Part shown: positions 25,754 through 35,457 of the stretch, one piece after another | Layout: every line of letters begins with the position of its first letter | How positions within the stretch are numbered: the stretch's first letter is position 1 | Source: an uncultured Oscillospiraceae bacterium | Lineage (GTDB): Bacteria > Bacillota > Clostridia > Oscillospirales > Oscillospiraceae | Reading direction: 5' to 3' | Assembly (NCBI GenBank): GCA_950075865.1 | Contig: CATMVA010000001.1 | Span: 216,212-280,211, forward strand | DNA: 64,000 nt | Notes under the pieces: model-generated | What the model was told of the DNA's origin: nothing | Database searches by the model: none | The model's input: the letters and a program-made list of their open reading frames with translations, nothing else | Program-made: the position numbers and the translations under genes

Positions 25754-26242
25754 ATGGGAACCTTTGGCTTTTCCTATATCGGAGCGCTCTTTCTTCTCAT
25801 GCTTTTTATCCCCAATGCTCTCTGGACAAAACATAAACCCGAATGCTACGACGATTTGGAGAAGACCGAACCCAGACTCCTCTTACTTTTGGAGCGTGTC
25901 GGACAGGTCCTGGTCACTGCCGCAGCCCTCTGCTTTTCCGACTTTAATATCCGGGGGCTCACCCCCTGGACCGGATGGCTGGCCGCGGCATTTTTCCTGA
26001 TGGTGCTGTACGAGATCTGTTGGCTTCGCTATTTCGTCGGAGATCATACCTTAGCCACTTTTTACGGAGACCGCTTCTACATTCCGATCCCCCTAGCCAC
26101 CCTGCCCGTGGCAGCCTTTCTTCTCCTGGGCATCTACGGCAAAGTGATATGGCTGATCCTCGGAGCCATCCTGCTGGGCATCGGCCACATTGGGATCCAC
26201 CTGGGCCACCGGAGCACCGTTCTCCATACCCGGCAGTCATAA
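25754..26242 (+). CDS. small multi-spanning membrane protein inside the purine operon
   Basis: 162 residues with four predicted membrane segments (about 5-20, 65-85, 92-110 dipping to 112-135, and 133-152). No recognised domain; conserved-looking loops are WTKHKPECYD and RYFVGDHTLATFYG. It begins three bases after the transformylase stop and ends 37 bases before purD, so it is expressed with purine synthesis. A transport or membrane-sensing role is possible but unproven. Confidence 0.75.
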   Translation: MGTFGFSYIGALFLLMLFIPNALWTKHKPECYDDLEKTEPRLLLLLERVGQVLVTAAALCFSDFNIRGLTPWTGWLAAAFFLMVLYEICWLRYFVGDHTLATFYGDRFYIPIPLATLPVAAFLLLGIYGKVIWLILGAILLGIGHIGIHLGHRSTVLHTRQS

Positions 26243-26279
26243 AGCATTCCCCCTCCAACTTAATGAAAGGGCTGATTCA

Positions 26280-27563
26280 ATGAAGGTTTTAGTCGTTGGC
26301 GGTGGAGGCCGTGAGCACGCTATCATCCGCAAGCTGAAGGAAACCCCGAAGATCACTGAACTCTACGCCGCCCCGGGTAACGCCGGCATCGGCTGTGATG
26401 CCGCCTGCGTCCCCATCAAGGCCACCGATGTGGAGACCATCGCCGCCTGGGCTGCTGAGAACAGGATGGACTATGTGGTGGTGGCCCCCGATGATCCCCT
26501 GGCCATGGGGCTGGTGGACCAGCTGGAGGAAAAGGGCATCCCTGCTTTCGGCCCCAGCAAAAAGGCCGCCATCATCGAGGCCAGCAAGGCCTTTTCCAAG
26601 GACCTGATGAAAAAGTACCACATCCCCACCGCCCGGTACGAGACCTTCACCGACGTGGAGATGGCTAAGGCCTACCTGAATGCCTGCGAAATCTGGCCCA
26701 TGGTCCTCAAGGCCGACGGTTTGGCTCTGGGCAAGGGGGTCCTCATCTGCCAGAACCGGGCCGAGGCCCTCACCGCCATCGAGGAAATGATGGTGGGGGG
26801 CAAGTTCGGCGCTTCGGGCAATACGGTAGTCATTGAAGAATTCCTCACCGGGCCGGAAGTTTCCGTCCTCTCCTTCACCGACGGGGAGACCGTGGTGCCT
26901 ATGGTCTCTTCCATGGACCACAAACGGGCTTTGGATGGGGACAAGGGACTGAACACCGGCGGCATGGGCACCGTAGCCCCCAACCCCTATTACACCCCAG
27001 AAATCGCCCAGCGATGCATGGAGGAGATCTTCCTCCCCACTGTCAAGGCCATGAAAGCCGAAGGCCGCCCCTTCAAGGGCTGCCTTTACTTCGGCCTGAT
27101 GCTCACCCCAGACGGTCCCAAGGTCATCGAGTACAACTGCCGCTTCGGCGATCCGGAGACCCAGGTGGTTCTCCCCTTGCTGGAGACCGACCTGCTCACC
27201 GTCATGGAGGCGGTCACTCAGGGCCGGCTGAAGGAGATCAACGTGACCTTCTCCCCCCGCCACGCCGCCTGTGTGGTGCTGGCCTCGGGGGGCTATCCGG
27301 AGCACTATGAAAAGGGGAAGCCCATTACAGGGCTTGTAAACGGCCAGCTTCCCGGCGGTGGAGCCACCGTCTACCACGCTGGAACAGCCCTGAAGGACGG
27401 AGCGCTGGTCACCGCCGGCGGCCGGGTATTGGGGGTCACCGCCACCGGGGACACTCTGAAGGCAGCTCTGGACAAAGCCTATGAGACCGCCGGACAGATC
27501 TCTTTCGAGGGCCTGCACAAGCGCGCCGACATCGGCGCCAGAGCCCTGTCCGCCAAATCATAA
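26280..27563 (+). CDS. purD: phosphoribosylamine--glycine ligase (GAR synthetase)
   Basis: 427 residues from the conserved MKVLVVGGGGREHAI start; an upstream in-frame ATG inside the membrane-protein gene is not used. ATP-grasp enzyme: FGPSKKAAIIEASKAFSKDLM, LKADGLALGKGV, and NTGGMGTVAPNPYY. Joins glycine to phosphoribosylamine. Confidence 0.97.
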   Translation: MKVLVVGGGGREHAIIRKLKETPKITELYAAPGNAGIGCDAACVPIKATDVETIAAWAAENRMDYVVVAPDDPLAMGLVDQLEEKGIPAFGPSKKAAIIEASKAFSKDLMKKYHIPTARYETFTDVEMAKAYLNACEIWPMVLKADGLALGKGVLICQNRAEALTAIEEMMVGGKFGASGNTVVIEEFLTGPEVSVLSFTDGETVVPMVSSMDHKRALDGDKGLNTGGMGTVAPNPYYTPEIAQRCMEEIFLPTVKAMKAEGRPFKGCLYFGLMLTPDGPKVIEYNCRFGDPETQVVLPLLETDLLTVMEAVTQGRLKEINVTFSPRHAACVVLASGGYPEHYEKGKPITGLVNGQLPGGGATVYHAGTALKDGALVTAGGRVLGVTATGDTLKAALDKAYETAGQISFEGLHKRADIGARALSAKS

Positions 27564-27574
27564 GGAGGGATACC

Positions 27575-30500
27575 GTGGTTTATCGAATTTATGCTGAGAA
27601 AAAGGCCCCCTATGCCGTGGAGGCCAAAGCCCTTCTGGAGGAACTGCGGAACCTTCTGGACCTGCCCGGCCTCACCGGTCTGCGCATCCTCCACCGGTAC
27701 GACGCGGAGGGCCTGGAGGAACCTCTCTTCTGCCGCTGCGTCCCCATCGTGTTCAGCGAGCCTGCGGTAGATAACACCTATGAAGCCATTCCAGAGGGGG
27801 ATCACACCGTCTTCGCGGTGGAGGTCCTTCCTGGTCAGTATGACCAGCGCTCCGACTCGGCCGCTCAGTGCGTCCAGTTCATAAGCGGCGGGGAGCGGCC
27901 CACGGTCCGAACCGCCAAGGTCTATCTGCTCTCGGGTACACTTTCCGCCGGAGACCTGACCAGGATCAAAAACTACGTCATCAACCCGGTGGAGACCCGT
28001 GAGGCCTCCCTGGACAAGCCAGCGACCCTGGCCATGGACTATGAGACTCCCGACCATGTGTCCACGGTGGAGGGCTTCACTGCTATGGACGAAGCCGCTC
28101 TCGTCAGCCTGCAGAACCGACTGGGACTGGCCATGGACCTGGACGACCTGAAATTTCTCCAGGCCTATTTTCAAGGCGAGGAGCAGCGGGACCCCACCAT
28201 CACCGAGGTCCGGGTGGTGGACACCTACTGGTCCGACCACTGCCGCCACACCACTTTCTCCACGCATCTGGATGAGATTGACATCGCCGATCCTGCCGTC
28301 AAGGCGGACACCGATGTGAAGACCGCCTATGAACGGTATTTGGCTGCCCGGGTAGAGGTCTATGGCAAGGAAAAGGCAGCCAAGCGGCCCCAGACCCTGA
28401 TGGACATCGCCACCATCGGCATCAAGGTCCTGAAAAAGCGTGGCCTGCTGCCTGAACTGGACGAGAGCGAGGAGATCAACGCCTGCTCTATCCATGTGCC
28501 AGCGGAGATCACTGCCGCCGGCAAGACCTTTACCCAGGACTGGCTTTTGATGTTCAAAAACGAGACCCACAACCACCCCACCGAGATCGAGCCCTTCGGC
28601 GGCGCCGCCACCTGTATCGGCGGCTGCATCCGGGACCCCCTCTCGGGTCGGGTCTTTGTCCACCAGGCCATGCGCTTCACCGGCGCCGGCGATCCCAGGA
28701 CACCCTTCAAGGAGACGCTGGAGGGTAAGCTGCCCCAGCGGAAGCTGTGTCAGACGGCGGCGGCGGGCTATTCCTCCTACGGCAACCAGATCGGTCTGGC
28801 CACCGGCCATGTGGCTGAGGTTTACCATCCCGGCTATGTGGCCAAGCGCCTGGAGTGCGGCGCCGTGGTGGGCGCTGCCCCTGCTGAGAATGTCCGCCGG
28901 GAGCGCCCCGCCCCCGGTGACGTGATCATCCTCCTTGGCGGCCGCACCGGCCGGGATGGCATCGGTGGTGCCACCGGCTCCTCCAAAAGCCACAATAAAA
29001 AGTCTCTCACCAACATGGCAAGCGAGGTCCAGAAGGGCAACGCCCCCGAGGAGCGGAAGCTCCAGCGGCTCTTCCGCCGGAGCGAGGTGACCCGAATGAT
29101 CAAACGGTGCAACGACTTCGGCGCCGGCGGCGTGTCTGTCGCCATCGGCGAGCTGGCCGACGGGCTCACCATCGACCTGGACGCCGTGCGGAAAAAGTAC
29201 GACGGTCTGGACGGCACCGAGCTGGCTATCTCGGAATCTCAGGAGCGTATGGCCGTTGTGGTAGCCCCCCAGGATGCCGAGCGCTTCATGGCCCTGGCCG
29301 CCACCGAAAACCTGGAGGCCTATCAGGTGGCTGTGGTCACCGAATCCCCCCGGATGGTCATGACCTGGAAGGGAAAGACCATCGCCGATCTGAGCCGGGA
29401 ATTTCTCAATACCAACGGTGCCGTAAAGCACGCCCGGGTGTCGGTACCTGCCGGCGACCCCGCCCAAATGGGCAAAGCGAGATTCAAGACCCTGCGGGAG
29501 ATGGCAGGAAACCTGAAGACCGCCTCCCAGCGGGGCCTGGTGGAGCGCTTCGACGGCACCATTGGGGCGGGCTCTGTCCTCATGCCCTTTGGCGGCAAGA
29601 CCCAGCGGACCCCCGCCCAGTCCATGGCCGCCCTGCTGCCCGTCCTGCCGGGGCAGGAGACTGACCAGGCCAGCGTCATGGCCTGGGGCTGCGACCCGGA
29701 ACGGCTGTCCATCGACCCCTTCCACGGCGCCATGGACAGCGTGGTCACCTCTCTCACAAAGATCGTGGCCGCCGGCGCTGACTATAAGAAAGCCTACCTG
29801 ACCCTCCAGGAGTTCTTTGAGAAGTTGAGAGACGAGCCCCGGCGCTGGGGCAAGCCCTTCGCCGCTCTGCTGGGCGCCTTGGAGGCCCAGCTGGATTACG
29901 GCGCCGCCGCCATCGGCGGCAAGGACTCCATGTCAGGTTCCTTCATGGACCTGGATGTGCCCCCCACCCTCATCTCCTTCGCCATCGCCCCCATCAAGGC
30001 CGGGGAGGTCATCACCCCCGAGTTCAAGGAGCCGGGCCACCCGGTGTACCTCTTCAGCGGCGCCGACCCGGAGAACACCAAATCGGCCTGGGAGGCCTTC
30101 CACGCTCTCTGCCAGGCAGGCAAGGTCAAGGCGGCCTGGGCCGTTGAGGACAGTGTGGCCGAGGGCGTCATGAAAATGTCCTTCGGCAACCGCATCGGCT
30201 TCCGGGGTGAGGACAGCCTGGAGAACGTGTGGTTTGCCCCCCTCTACGCCACCATCGTGGCCGAGCTGGCCGAAGATACTGACTGCCCCTATGCTTGGAA
30301 GGTCGGCGTGACCACCGCCGAGCCCGTCATCGCCCTGGGCGGCGACTCCGCCCCCATTGACGAGCTTCTCTCCCTCAACGAGGGCGTGCTGGAGAAGGTC
30401 TACCCCACCCACACAGCCGAAGCTGAGAAAGTAGAGCCCATCACCTGGACCCAGGGGGCCCCCGCCGTCATGGGCCACGGCATTGCAAAGCCCCGGGCGG

Positions 30501-31285
30501 TGATCCCCGTATTCCCCGGCACCAACTGCGAGTATGACTCCGCCCGGGCCTGCGTGGAGGCGGGGATGGAGGCCGAGACCGTGGTCATCCGCAACATGAC
30601 CCAGCAGGGCCTGACCGACTCCGCCTTGGAGTTGGAGGATGCCATCCGCAAGGCCCAGATCCTCTATCTGCCCGGCGGCTTCTCGGGCGGCGACGAGCCT
30701 GAGGGTTCGGCCAAGTTCATCGTCTCCTTCCTGCGCAATCCCCGGCTCACCGACGCCATCCATGACCTGCTCAAGCAGCGGGACGGTCTGATGCTAGGCA
30801 TCTGCAACGGCTTCCAGGCCCTCGTCAAGCTGGGCCTGGTCCCCTACGGCGAGATCCGTGACATGACCGCCGACAGCCCCACCCTCACTTACAACACCAT
30901 CGGCCGACATCAGTCCAAGATGGTCCGTACCCGGGTGTGCTCCTCCCTCTCCCCCTGGTTCCTGAACACCAAGCCGGGCGAGATCTACACCGTCCCCATT
31001 TCCCACGGCGAGGGCCGCTTCCTGGCTTCGGAGGCACTGGTGAAGGAGTTTGCCGCCAAGGGCCAGATCGCCACCCAGTATGTGGACCTGGCCGGTGTGC
31101 CCACCATGGACACTTCCTTCAACCCCAACGGCTCGGTCTGCGCCATCGAGGGCATCACCTCCCCCGACGGCCGGGTCCTGGGCAAAATGGGCCACAGCGA
31201 GCGGATCGGGAAAAATCTCTATAAAAACATCCCCGGCCGGCTCGATATGGGTCTTTTCACCTCTGCCGCCACCTATTTCAACTGA
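27575..31285 (+). CDS. purL: phosphoribosylformylglycinamidine synthase, single chain
   Basis: 1236 residues, one-chain FGAM synthase of the clostridial/streptococcal type. The two ATP/AIR-synthase-like halves show VVDTYWSDHCRHTTFST and GAGGVSVAIGELADGL; the C-terminal class I glutaminase has the nucleophile in MLGICNGFQALVKLG and His-Glu in ISHGEGRF. Start is a GTG with AAGGAGGG eight bases upstream. Because PurL carries its own intact glutaminase, it contrasts with the PurF-like protein of the same operon. Confidence 0.97.
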   Translation: MVYRIYAEKKAPYAVEAKALLEELRNLLDLPGLTGLRILHRYDAEGLEEPLFCRCVPIVFSEPAVDNTYEAIPEGDHTVFAVEVLPGQYDQRSDSAAQCVQFISGGERPTVRTAKVYLLSGTLSAGDLTRIKNYVINPVETREASLDKPATLAMDYETPDHVSTVEGFTAMDEAALVSLQNRLGLAMDLDDLKFLQAYFQGEEQRDPTITEVRVVDTYWSDHCRHTTFSTHLDEIDIADPAVKADTDVKTAYERYLAARVEVYGKEKAAKRPQTLMDIATIGIKVLKKRGLLPELDESEEINACSIHVPAEITAAGKTFTQDWLLMFKNETHNHPTEIEPFGGAATCIGGCIRDPLSGRVFVHQAMRFTGAGDPRTPFKETLEGKLPQRKLCQTAAAGYSSYGNQIGLATGHVAEVYHPGYVAKRLECGAVVGAAPAENVRRERPAPGDVIILLGGRTGRDGIGGATGSSKSHNKKSLTNMASEVQKGNAPEERKLQRLFRRSEVTRMIKRCNDFGAGGVSVAIGELADGLTIDLDAVRKKYDGLDGTELAISESQERMAVVVAPQDAERFMALAATENLEAYQVAVVTESPRMVMTWKGKTIADLSREFLNTNGAVKHARVSVPAGDPAQMGKARFKTLREMAGNLKTASQRGLVERFDGTIGAGSVLMPFGGKTQRTPAQSMAALLPVLPGQETDQASVMAWGCDPERLSIDPFHGAMDSVVTSLTKIVAAGADYKKAYLTLQEFFEKLRDEPRRWGKPFAALLGALEAQLDYGAAAIGGKDSMSGSFMDLDVPPTLISFAIAPIKAGEVITPEFKEPGHPVYLFSGADPENTKSAWEAFHALCQAGKVKAAWAVEDSVAEGVMKMSFGNRIGFRGEDSLENVWFAPLYATIVAELAEDTDCPYAWKVGVTTAEPVIALGGDSAPIDELLSLNEGVLEKVYPTHTAEAEKVEPITWTQGAPAVMGHGIAKPRAVIPVFPGTNCEYDSARACVEAGMEAETVVIRNMTQQGLTDSALELEDAIRKAQILYLPGGFSGGDEPEGSAKFIVSFLRNPRLTDAIHDLLKQRDGLMLGICNGFQALVKLGLVPYGEIRDMTADSPTLTYNTIGRHQSKMVRTRVCSSLSPWFLNTKPGEIYTVPISHGEGRFLASEALVKEFAAKGQIATQYVDLAGVPTMDTSFNPNGSVCAIEGITSPDGRVLGKMGHSERIGKNLYKNIPGRLDMGLFTSAATYFN

Positions 31286-31300
31286 TCGGAGGTTCTTTTC

Positions 31301-32977
31301 ATGGCTTATTTGACTGACATTGAGATCGCCCAGAGCGTTACCCCCCGCCCCATTCAGGAGATCGCCGCCAAGCTGGGTCTAACCGGGCAAGACCTGATCC
31401 CTTATGGCCACGACAAGGCCAAGGTGGAACCCGCCGCTTACCGGGACAAGCCCCGGAAGGGCAAACTGGTGCTGGTCACCGCCATCAACCCCACCCCCGC
31501 CGGGGAGGGCAAAACCACCACCAGTGTGGGCCTGGCCGACGCACTGAACCGGGTAGGCAAGCAGACCTGCCTGGCCCTCCGGGAGCCCTCCCTGGGCCCC
31601 GTGTTCGGCGTCAAGGGTGGGGCTGCCGGCGGCGGCTACGCCCAGGTCATCCCCATGGAGGACATCAACCTCCACTTTACCGGGGACTTCCACGCTATCG
31701 GCGCCGCCAACAACCTGCTGGCCGCCATGCTGGACAACCATATTCAGCAGGGCAACGCCCTGGACATCGACGTGAAGAACATCACCTGGAAGCGCTGCGT
31801 GGACATGAACGACCGTCAGCTCCGCAATGTGATCAACGGCATCGGCGGCCGGATGCAGGGGGTCCCCCGGGAGGACAGCTTCGACATCACCGTGGCCAGC
31901 GAGGTCATGGCCGCCTTCTGCCTGGCCGGCGACATCTCCGACCTGAAGGCCCGTCTGGGCCGGATGGTAGTGGCTTACAACCGGGACGGAGCCCCCGTCA
32001 CCGCTCACGACCTGAAAGCCGAGGGGGCCATGGCCGCCTTGCTGAAGGATGCCCTCAAGCCCAACCTGGTCCAAACCCTGGAGGGCACTCCCGCCTTCAT
32101 CCACGGCGGCCCCTTCGCCAACATCGCCCACGGCTGCAACAGCGTCATCGCCACCGACGCCTCCCTGAAGCTGGGGGACTATGTGGTGACCGAGGCCGGC
32201 TTCGGCGCCGACCTGGGTGCTGAGAAGTTCCTGGACATCAAGTGCCGCATGGCAGGACTTGTCCCCAATGCCGTGGTCATCGTGGCCACCGTCCGGGCCC
32301 TGAAGCACCACGGCGGTGTGGCCAAGGCCGATCTGAACAACGAAAATCTGGAAGCTCTGGAGGAGGGCCTTCCCAACCTGCTGCGCCACGTGGACAACAT
32401 CAAAAACACCTACCACCTGCCCTGTGTGGTGGCCGTCAACGCCTTCCCCACCGATACCCCTGCCGAGCTGAAGCTGGTGGAGGACAAATGCCGGGAGCTT
32501 GGGGTCAATGTGGCCCTCAGTGAGGTATGGGCCAAGGGCGGCGCCGGCGGCGAGGCCCTTGCCCGGGAAGTGATCCGACTCTGCGAGACACCTGGGAATG
32601 AGGCCTTCACCTTCTCTTACGATCTGGGCACCACCATCCAGGAGAAGCTGGACGCCATTGTGAGGAGGGTTTACCGTGGGGAAAAGGCCGTCCTCACCCC
32701 CAACGCTCAGAAACAAGCCAAGCAGCTCACCGAGCTGGGCTTTGGTGACCTGCCCATCTGCGTAGCTAAAACCCAGTATTCCTTCTCAGACGATCAAACC
32801 AAACTGGGTGCCCCCGAGGGCTTTGACGTCACTGTTCGCAACCTGAAGGTCTCGGCCGGCGCCGGCTTCATTGTGGCCCTCACCGGCGACATCATGACCA
32901 TGCCGGGCCTCCCCAAGGTCCCCGCCGCCGAGAAGATCGACGTGGACGAAAACGGCAGGATCACCGGCCTGTTCTGA
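31301..32977 (+). CDS. fhs: formate--tetrahydrofolate ligase
   Basis: 558 residues. Makes 10-formyl-THF from formate, THF and ATP. P-loop [18 protein letters not shown] and [21 protein letters not shown] are diagnostic; C-terminal [16 protein letters not shown]. Placement at the end of the purine genes ties one-carbon supply to the two formyl transfers (PurN and the transformylase). Confidence 0.98.
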   Translation: MAYLTDIEIAQSVTPRPIQEIAAKLGLTGQDLIPYGHDKAKVEPAAYRDKPRKGKLVLVTAINPTPAGEGKTTTSVGLADALNRVGKQTCLALREPSLGPVFGVKGGAAGGGYAQVIPMEDINLHFTGDFHAIGAANNLLAAMLDNHIQQGNALDIDVKNITWKRCVDMNDRQLRNVINGIGGRMQGVPREDSFDITVASEVMAAFCLAGDISDLKARLGRMVVAYNRDGAPVTAHDLKAEGAMAALLKDALKPNLVQTLEGTPAFIHGGPFANIAHGCNSVIATDASLKLGDYVVTEAGFGADLGAEKFLDIKCRMAGLVPNAVVIVATVRALKHHGGVAKADLNNENLEALEEGLPNLLRHVDNIKNTYHLPCVVAVNAFPTDTPAELKLVEDKCRELGVNVALSEVWAKGGAGGEALAREVIRLCETPGNEAFTFSYDLGTTIQEKLDAIVRRVYRGEKAVLTPNAQKQAKQLTELGFGDLPICVAKTQYSFSDDQTKLGAPEGFDVTVRNLKVSAGAGFIVALTGDIMTMPGLPKVPAAEKIDVDENGRITGLF

Positions 32978-32996
32978 ACCCCAAAAGAAGAAAAAC

Positions 32997-34253
32997 ATGA
33001 ACGAAACAGATGGGTTTTCCTATGATCTGCTGAAGCGCCTCACCTTCCCCCGCTTCGGCGGCACCGAGCACGAGCTGCGGGCCGCCCTGCTTCTTCAGGA
33101 GGAGATTGCTGCCCTGGGCAGAGAAAGTGAACTGGAGCCCTTTGATATCCCGGCTTACCGGATAGAAAGGGCCGCCATCACGGTCACCGCGCCCTTTACC
33201 CGGTCCATCGACTGCGTGGCCCGGGGCTTCTCCGGCCAGCTTCCCGAGGGCGGAGCGGAGCTGCCCCTCAGATACATCGAGATGGATTCCCCTATCGCCT
33301 TCCGGGGTCTGGAGGACCTGAGCGGCACTGCCGTGCTGGTGGAGCGCCTGGGTGAGAAGATGTACCGGGAGCTGGTGGAGCGCCGGGCCGCCGCCATCAT
33401 CACGATCGCCTCCAATAAGTGGTATCAGGCCGACGCCGATCTGCTGCCCACCGAAATGCGGCCCAACTATCTGAAATGGGGGGCCCTCCCTACCTTTACC
33501 GTCCGTCCCTACGACGCCGCAGCCATGCTGCGGGACGGCGCGGCGACCCTCCGGCTGGAGCTGCGCCAGCGGTCCTACACTGCCACCTCCCACAATGTGG
33601 TGGCCGTCGTCGAGGGGACAGAGCCAACGGACGAATGGGTGGCCGTCACCGCCCACTACGACAGCACGTCCATCACCCCCGGTGCCTGGGACAACGGCAG
33701 CGGGACGGCGGCGGTCATGGGACTCTATCGCCATTTTTTGAACCATCCGCCCCGGCGAAACATGCGCTTCATCTGGTGCGGTTCCGAGGAGCAGGGCCTT
33801 CTGGGCAGCCGGGCCTATGTAAGGGCGCACCAAGAGCTTCTGCCCTCCTGCCGGATGTGCTTCAACTTCGATATGTGCGGCTCTATCCTGGGTAACAATG
33901 AGATCAGCTTTATCGGGCCGGAGGCTCTTGAGACTATGGTCCGCCAGGTATGCGATGAGGCCGGTTTTCCCTCCAATGTGGATGCCTATGTGGACTCCAG
34001 TGACTCGGCCCCTTTCGCCTGCGCCGGGGTCCCGGTGGTATGCCCCAGCCGGGGCCACTGGACCTCCCAGGAGATGCACACCCGCCACGACACCCTGGAC
34101 ACCATCAGCCCCCAAAAACTCCACGAGATGGTAGCATTTTCCACCGCCCTGATCGGCTTCTTTGTCAACGCCCCGGATTTCCCCATAGCCCGGGAGATCC
34201 CCGCCGATGCCGCCGCCACTCTGGAAAAACGCTTTGGCCCTGCCGTGCCGTAA
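32997..34253 (+). CDS. M28 family metallopeptidase (aminopeptidase)
   Basis: 418 residues, no signal peptide. Two-zinc M28 ligands are all present: AHYDS, AWDNGSG, GSEEQGLLGS, NFDMCGS and MHTRHDT. An apical insert of about 110 residues (about 80-190) separates the N-terminus from the catalytic core. It lies 19 bases after fhs. A link to purine metabolism is not obvious; it may be a passenger in the transcript, or act on peptides that supply glycine or glutamate. Confidence 0.9.
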   Translation: MNETDGFSYDLLKRLTFPRFGGTEHELRAALLLQEEIAALGRESELEPFDIPAYRIERAAITVTAPFTRSIDCVARGFSGQLPEGGAELPLRYIEMDSPIAFRGLEDLSGTAVLVERLGEKMYRELVERRAAAIITIASNKWYQADADLLPTEMRPNYLKWGALPTFTVRPYDAAAMLRDGAATLRLELRQRSYTATSHNVVAVVEGTEPTDEWVAVTAHYDSTSITPGAWDNGSGTAAVMGLYRHFLNHPPRRNMRFIWCGSEEQGLLGSRAYVRAHQELLPSCRMCFNFDMCGSILGNNEISFIGPEALETMVRQVCDEAGFPSNVDAYVDSSDSAPFACAGVPVVCPSRGHWTSQEMHTRHDTLDTISPQKLHEMVAFSTALIGFFVNAPDFPIAREIPADAAATLEKRFGPAVP

Positions 34254-34293
34254 ACGCCTGCTTTCTTCTCCGATCAAAACTGCTTTCACATAC

Positions 34294-34329
34294 AAGAACG
34301 CCCCGGAAACGAGTTTCCGGGGCGTTCTT
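34294..34329 (+). terminator. bidirectional terminator after the purine operon
   Basis: 16-base perfect stem AAGAACGCCCCGGAAA with CGAG loop and TTCTTC tail, between two convergent units. Confidence 0.88.
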
Positions 34330-34338
34330 CGTCATTTA

Positions 34339-35457
34339 TTACTCTTCCTCCACCACCTGCCGCATATCGGCAATGACCCAGTTCCCATCGATATTCACGT
34401 AATAGAACCGGGTGTGGACCTCGTCCTGTTGATTCTGGTTGGTCTTGGGCAGGTACATCTTTTTGACGAAGGAGACCTCGCAGGAGAAAAAGTCCTCACT
34501 GTACCGCACATAGTTCTCCACCCGTTCCTCCTCAAACACAGGCGCCGTATGGGAGGAATACATCCACATATCATGGAGCCGATAATGCTCTGCCATCTCC
34601 AGATAGTCGGAGCCCTCGGGGAACAGGTGCCGGATACAGGTGATACTGGCCGTGGCTCCGGGCAGATCCCGGGAGAAGAAGTTGGAGTAATCCTTGGCAT
34701 TTTTCAGGGCGAAGGCCTCTAGCTCCGGATCCATCTCCATGGAAGCAAACCGCTCGAACCGCAGCTCACCCTTTTCAGCCTGTGTGGGCTCCACAGGAAC
34801 TCCCTCCGGGCTGCGCACCTCAATATCCGGCTCTTTCAAAAGCCCGGTCACCTTGTACTCCACCAGGGTGGGTACCGTCACATAGGCGGCGGCATACCGG
34901 AACTCCTCCAGGTCTGCTTTCTCCCCGGTCATCTCCCGTGCGTCAGCCAAGATCCCGTTGACATACAGGCTGTACCCCTCCGGAACCATGATGGTATAGT
35001 CGATGCTCCCCTGCTCAAACACAGGCGTCACCGAGGATACCTCCCACTCCTGCAGGGTCAGGATCAGCATCAGGGACTGGGAGGACTTTTCCCGCAGGGC
35101 GACCTCTGCCACCTTGTTATCCCCGGAATAGAGGTCATAGACCGGGGCCGTAGCGTCATAGCTTCCCGGCGCCTTCCGGTATGTCAGCTCCTTCCCGGCC
35201 ACCAAGGACTGGTAGGTTTCCTCAAAAATGGACGGGTCCTCAAACCGGGAACAGTCAGGCCGGGTCTCCTCGTCCAGCGCCCCGCTCTGAAGCCCAGCGA
35301 TCACTTCCTCGATCCGCCGCTCAGGCTGGGCTGCCTCATAGGTTTTCAGGCAGTTGAACACGTATCCCACGATGGCGCCCCAGAAAAGGATCAGGACCAG
35401 GGCGAAAATCAGAAAAAACTTCCAGAAAAGCGGGATCTTCTTGATCTTCTCCATCAT
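34339..35457 (-). CDS. membrane-anchored extracytoplasmic protein of unknown function
   Basis: 372 residues: a single N-terminal membrane segment (about 9-32, FWKFFLIFALVLILFWGAIVG) followed by a large outward domain rich in acidic and aromatic residues. No catalytic motif recognised. Its ATG overlaps the stop of the NagPA-domain gene (ATGA), so the two are coupled and probably act together at the cell surface. The last 100 residues (DLPGATASITCIRHLFPEG onward) may form a nuclear-transport-factor-2-like fold, a guess only. Confidence 0.75.
   Translation of the reverse strand: MMEKIKKIPLFWKFFLIFALVLILFWGAIVGYVFNCLKTYEAAQPERRIEEVIAGLQSGALDEETRPDCSRFEDPSIFEETYQSLVAGKELTYRKAPGSYDATAPVYDLYSGDNKVAEVALREKSSQSLMLILTLQEWEVSSVTPVFEQGSIDYTIMVPEGYSLYVNGILADAREMTGEKADLEEFRYAAAYVTVPTLVEYKVTGLLKEPDIEVRSPEGVPVEPTQAEKGELRFERFASMEMDPELEAFALKNAKDYSNFFSRDLPGATASITCIRHLFPEGSDYLEMAEHYRLHDMWMYSSHTAPVFEEERVENYVRYSEDFFSCEVSFVKKMYLPKTNQNQQDEVHTRFYYVNIDGNWVIADMRQVVEEE

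Noticed and set aside
27479..29725. 748-codon open frame on the minus strand opposite purL
   Set aside because: Antisense shadow of purL, with repetitive Gly/His/Val-rich sequence and no ribosome site.
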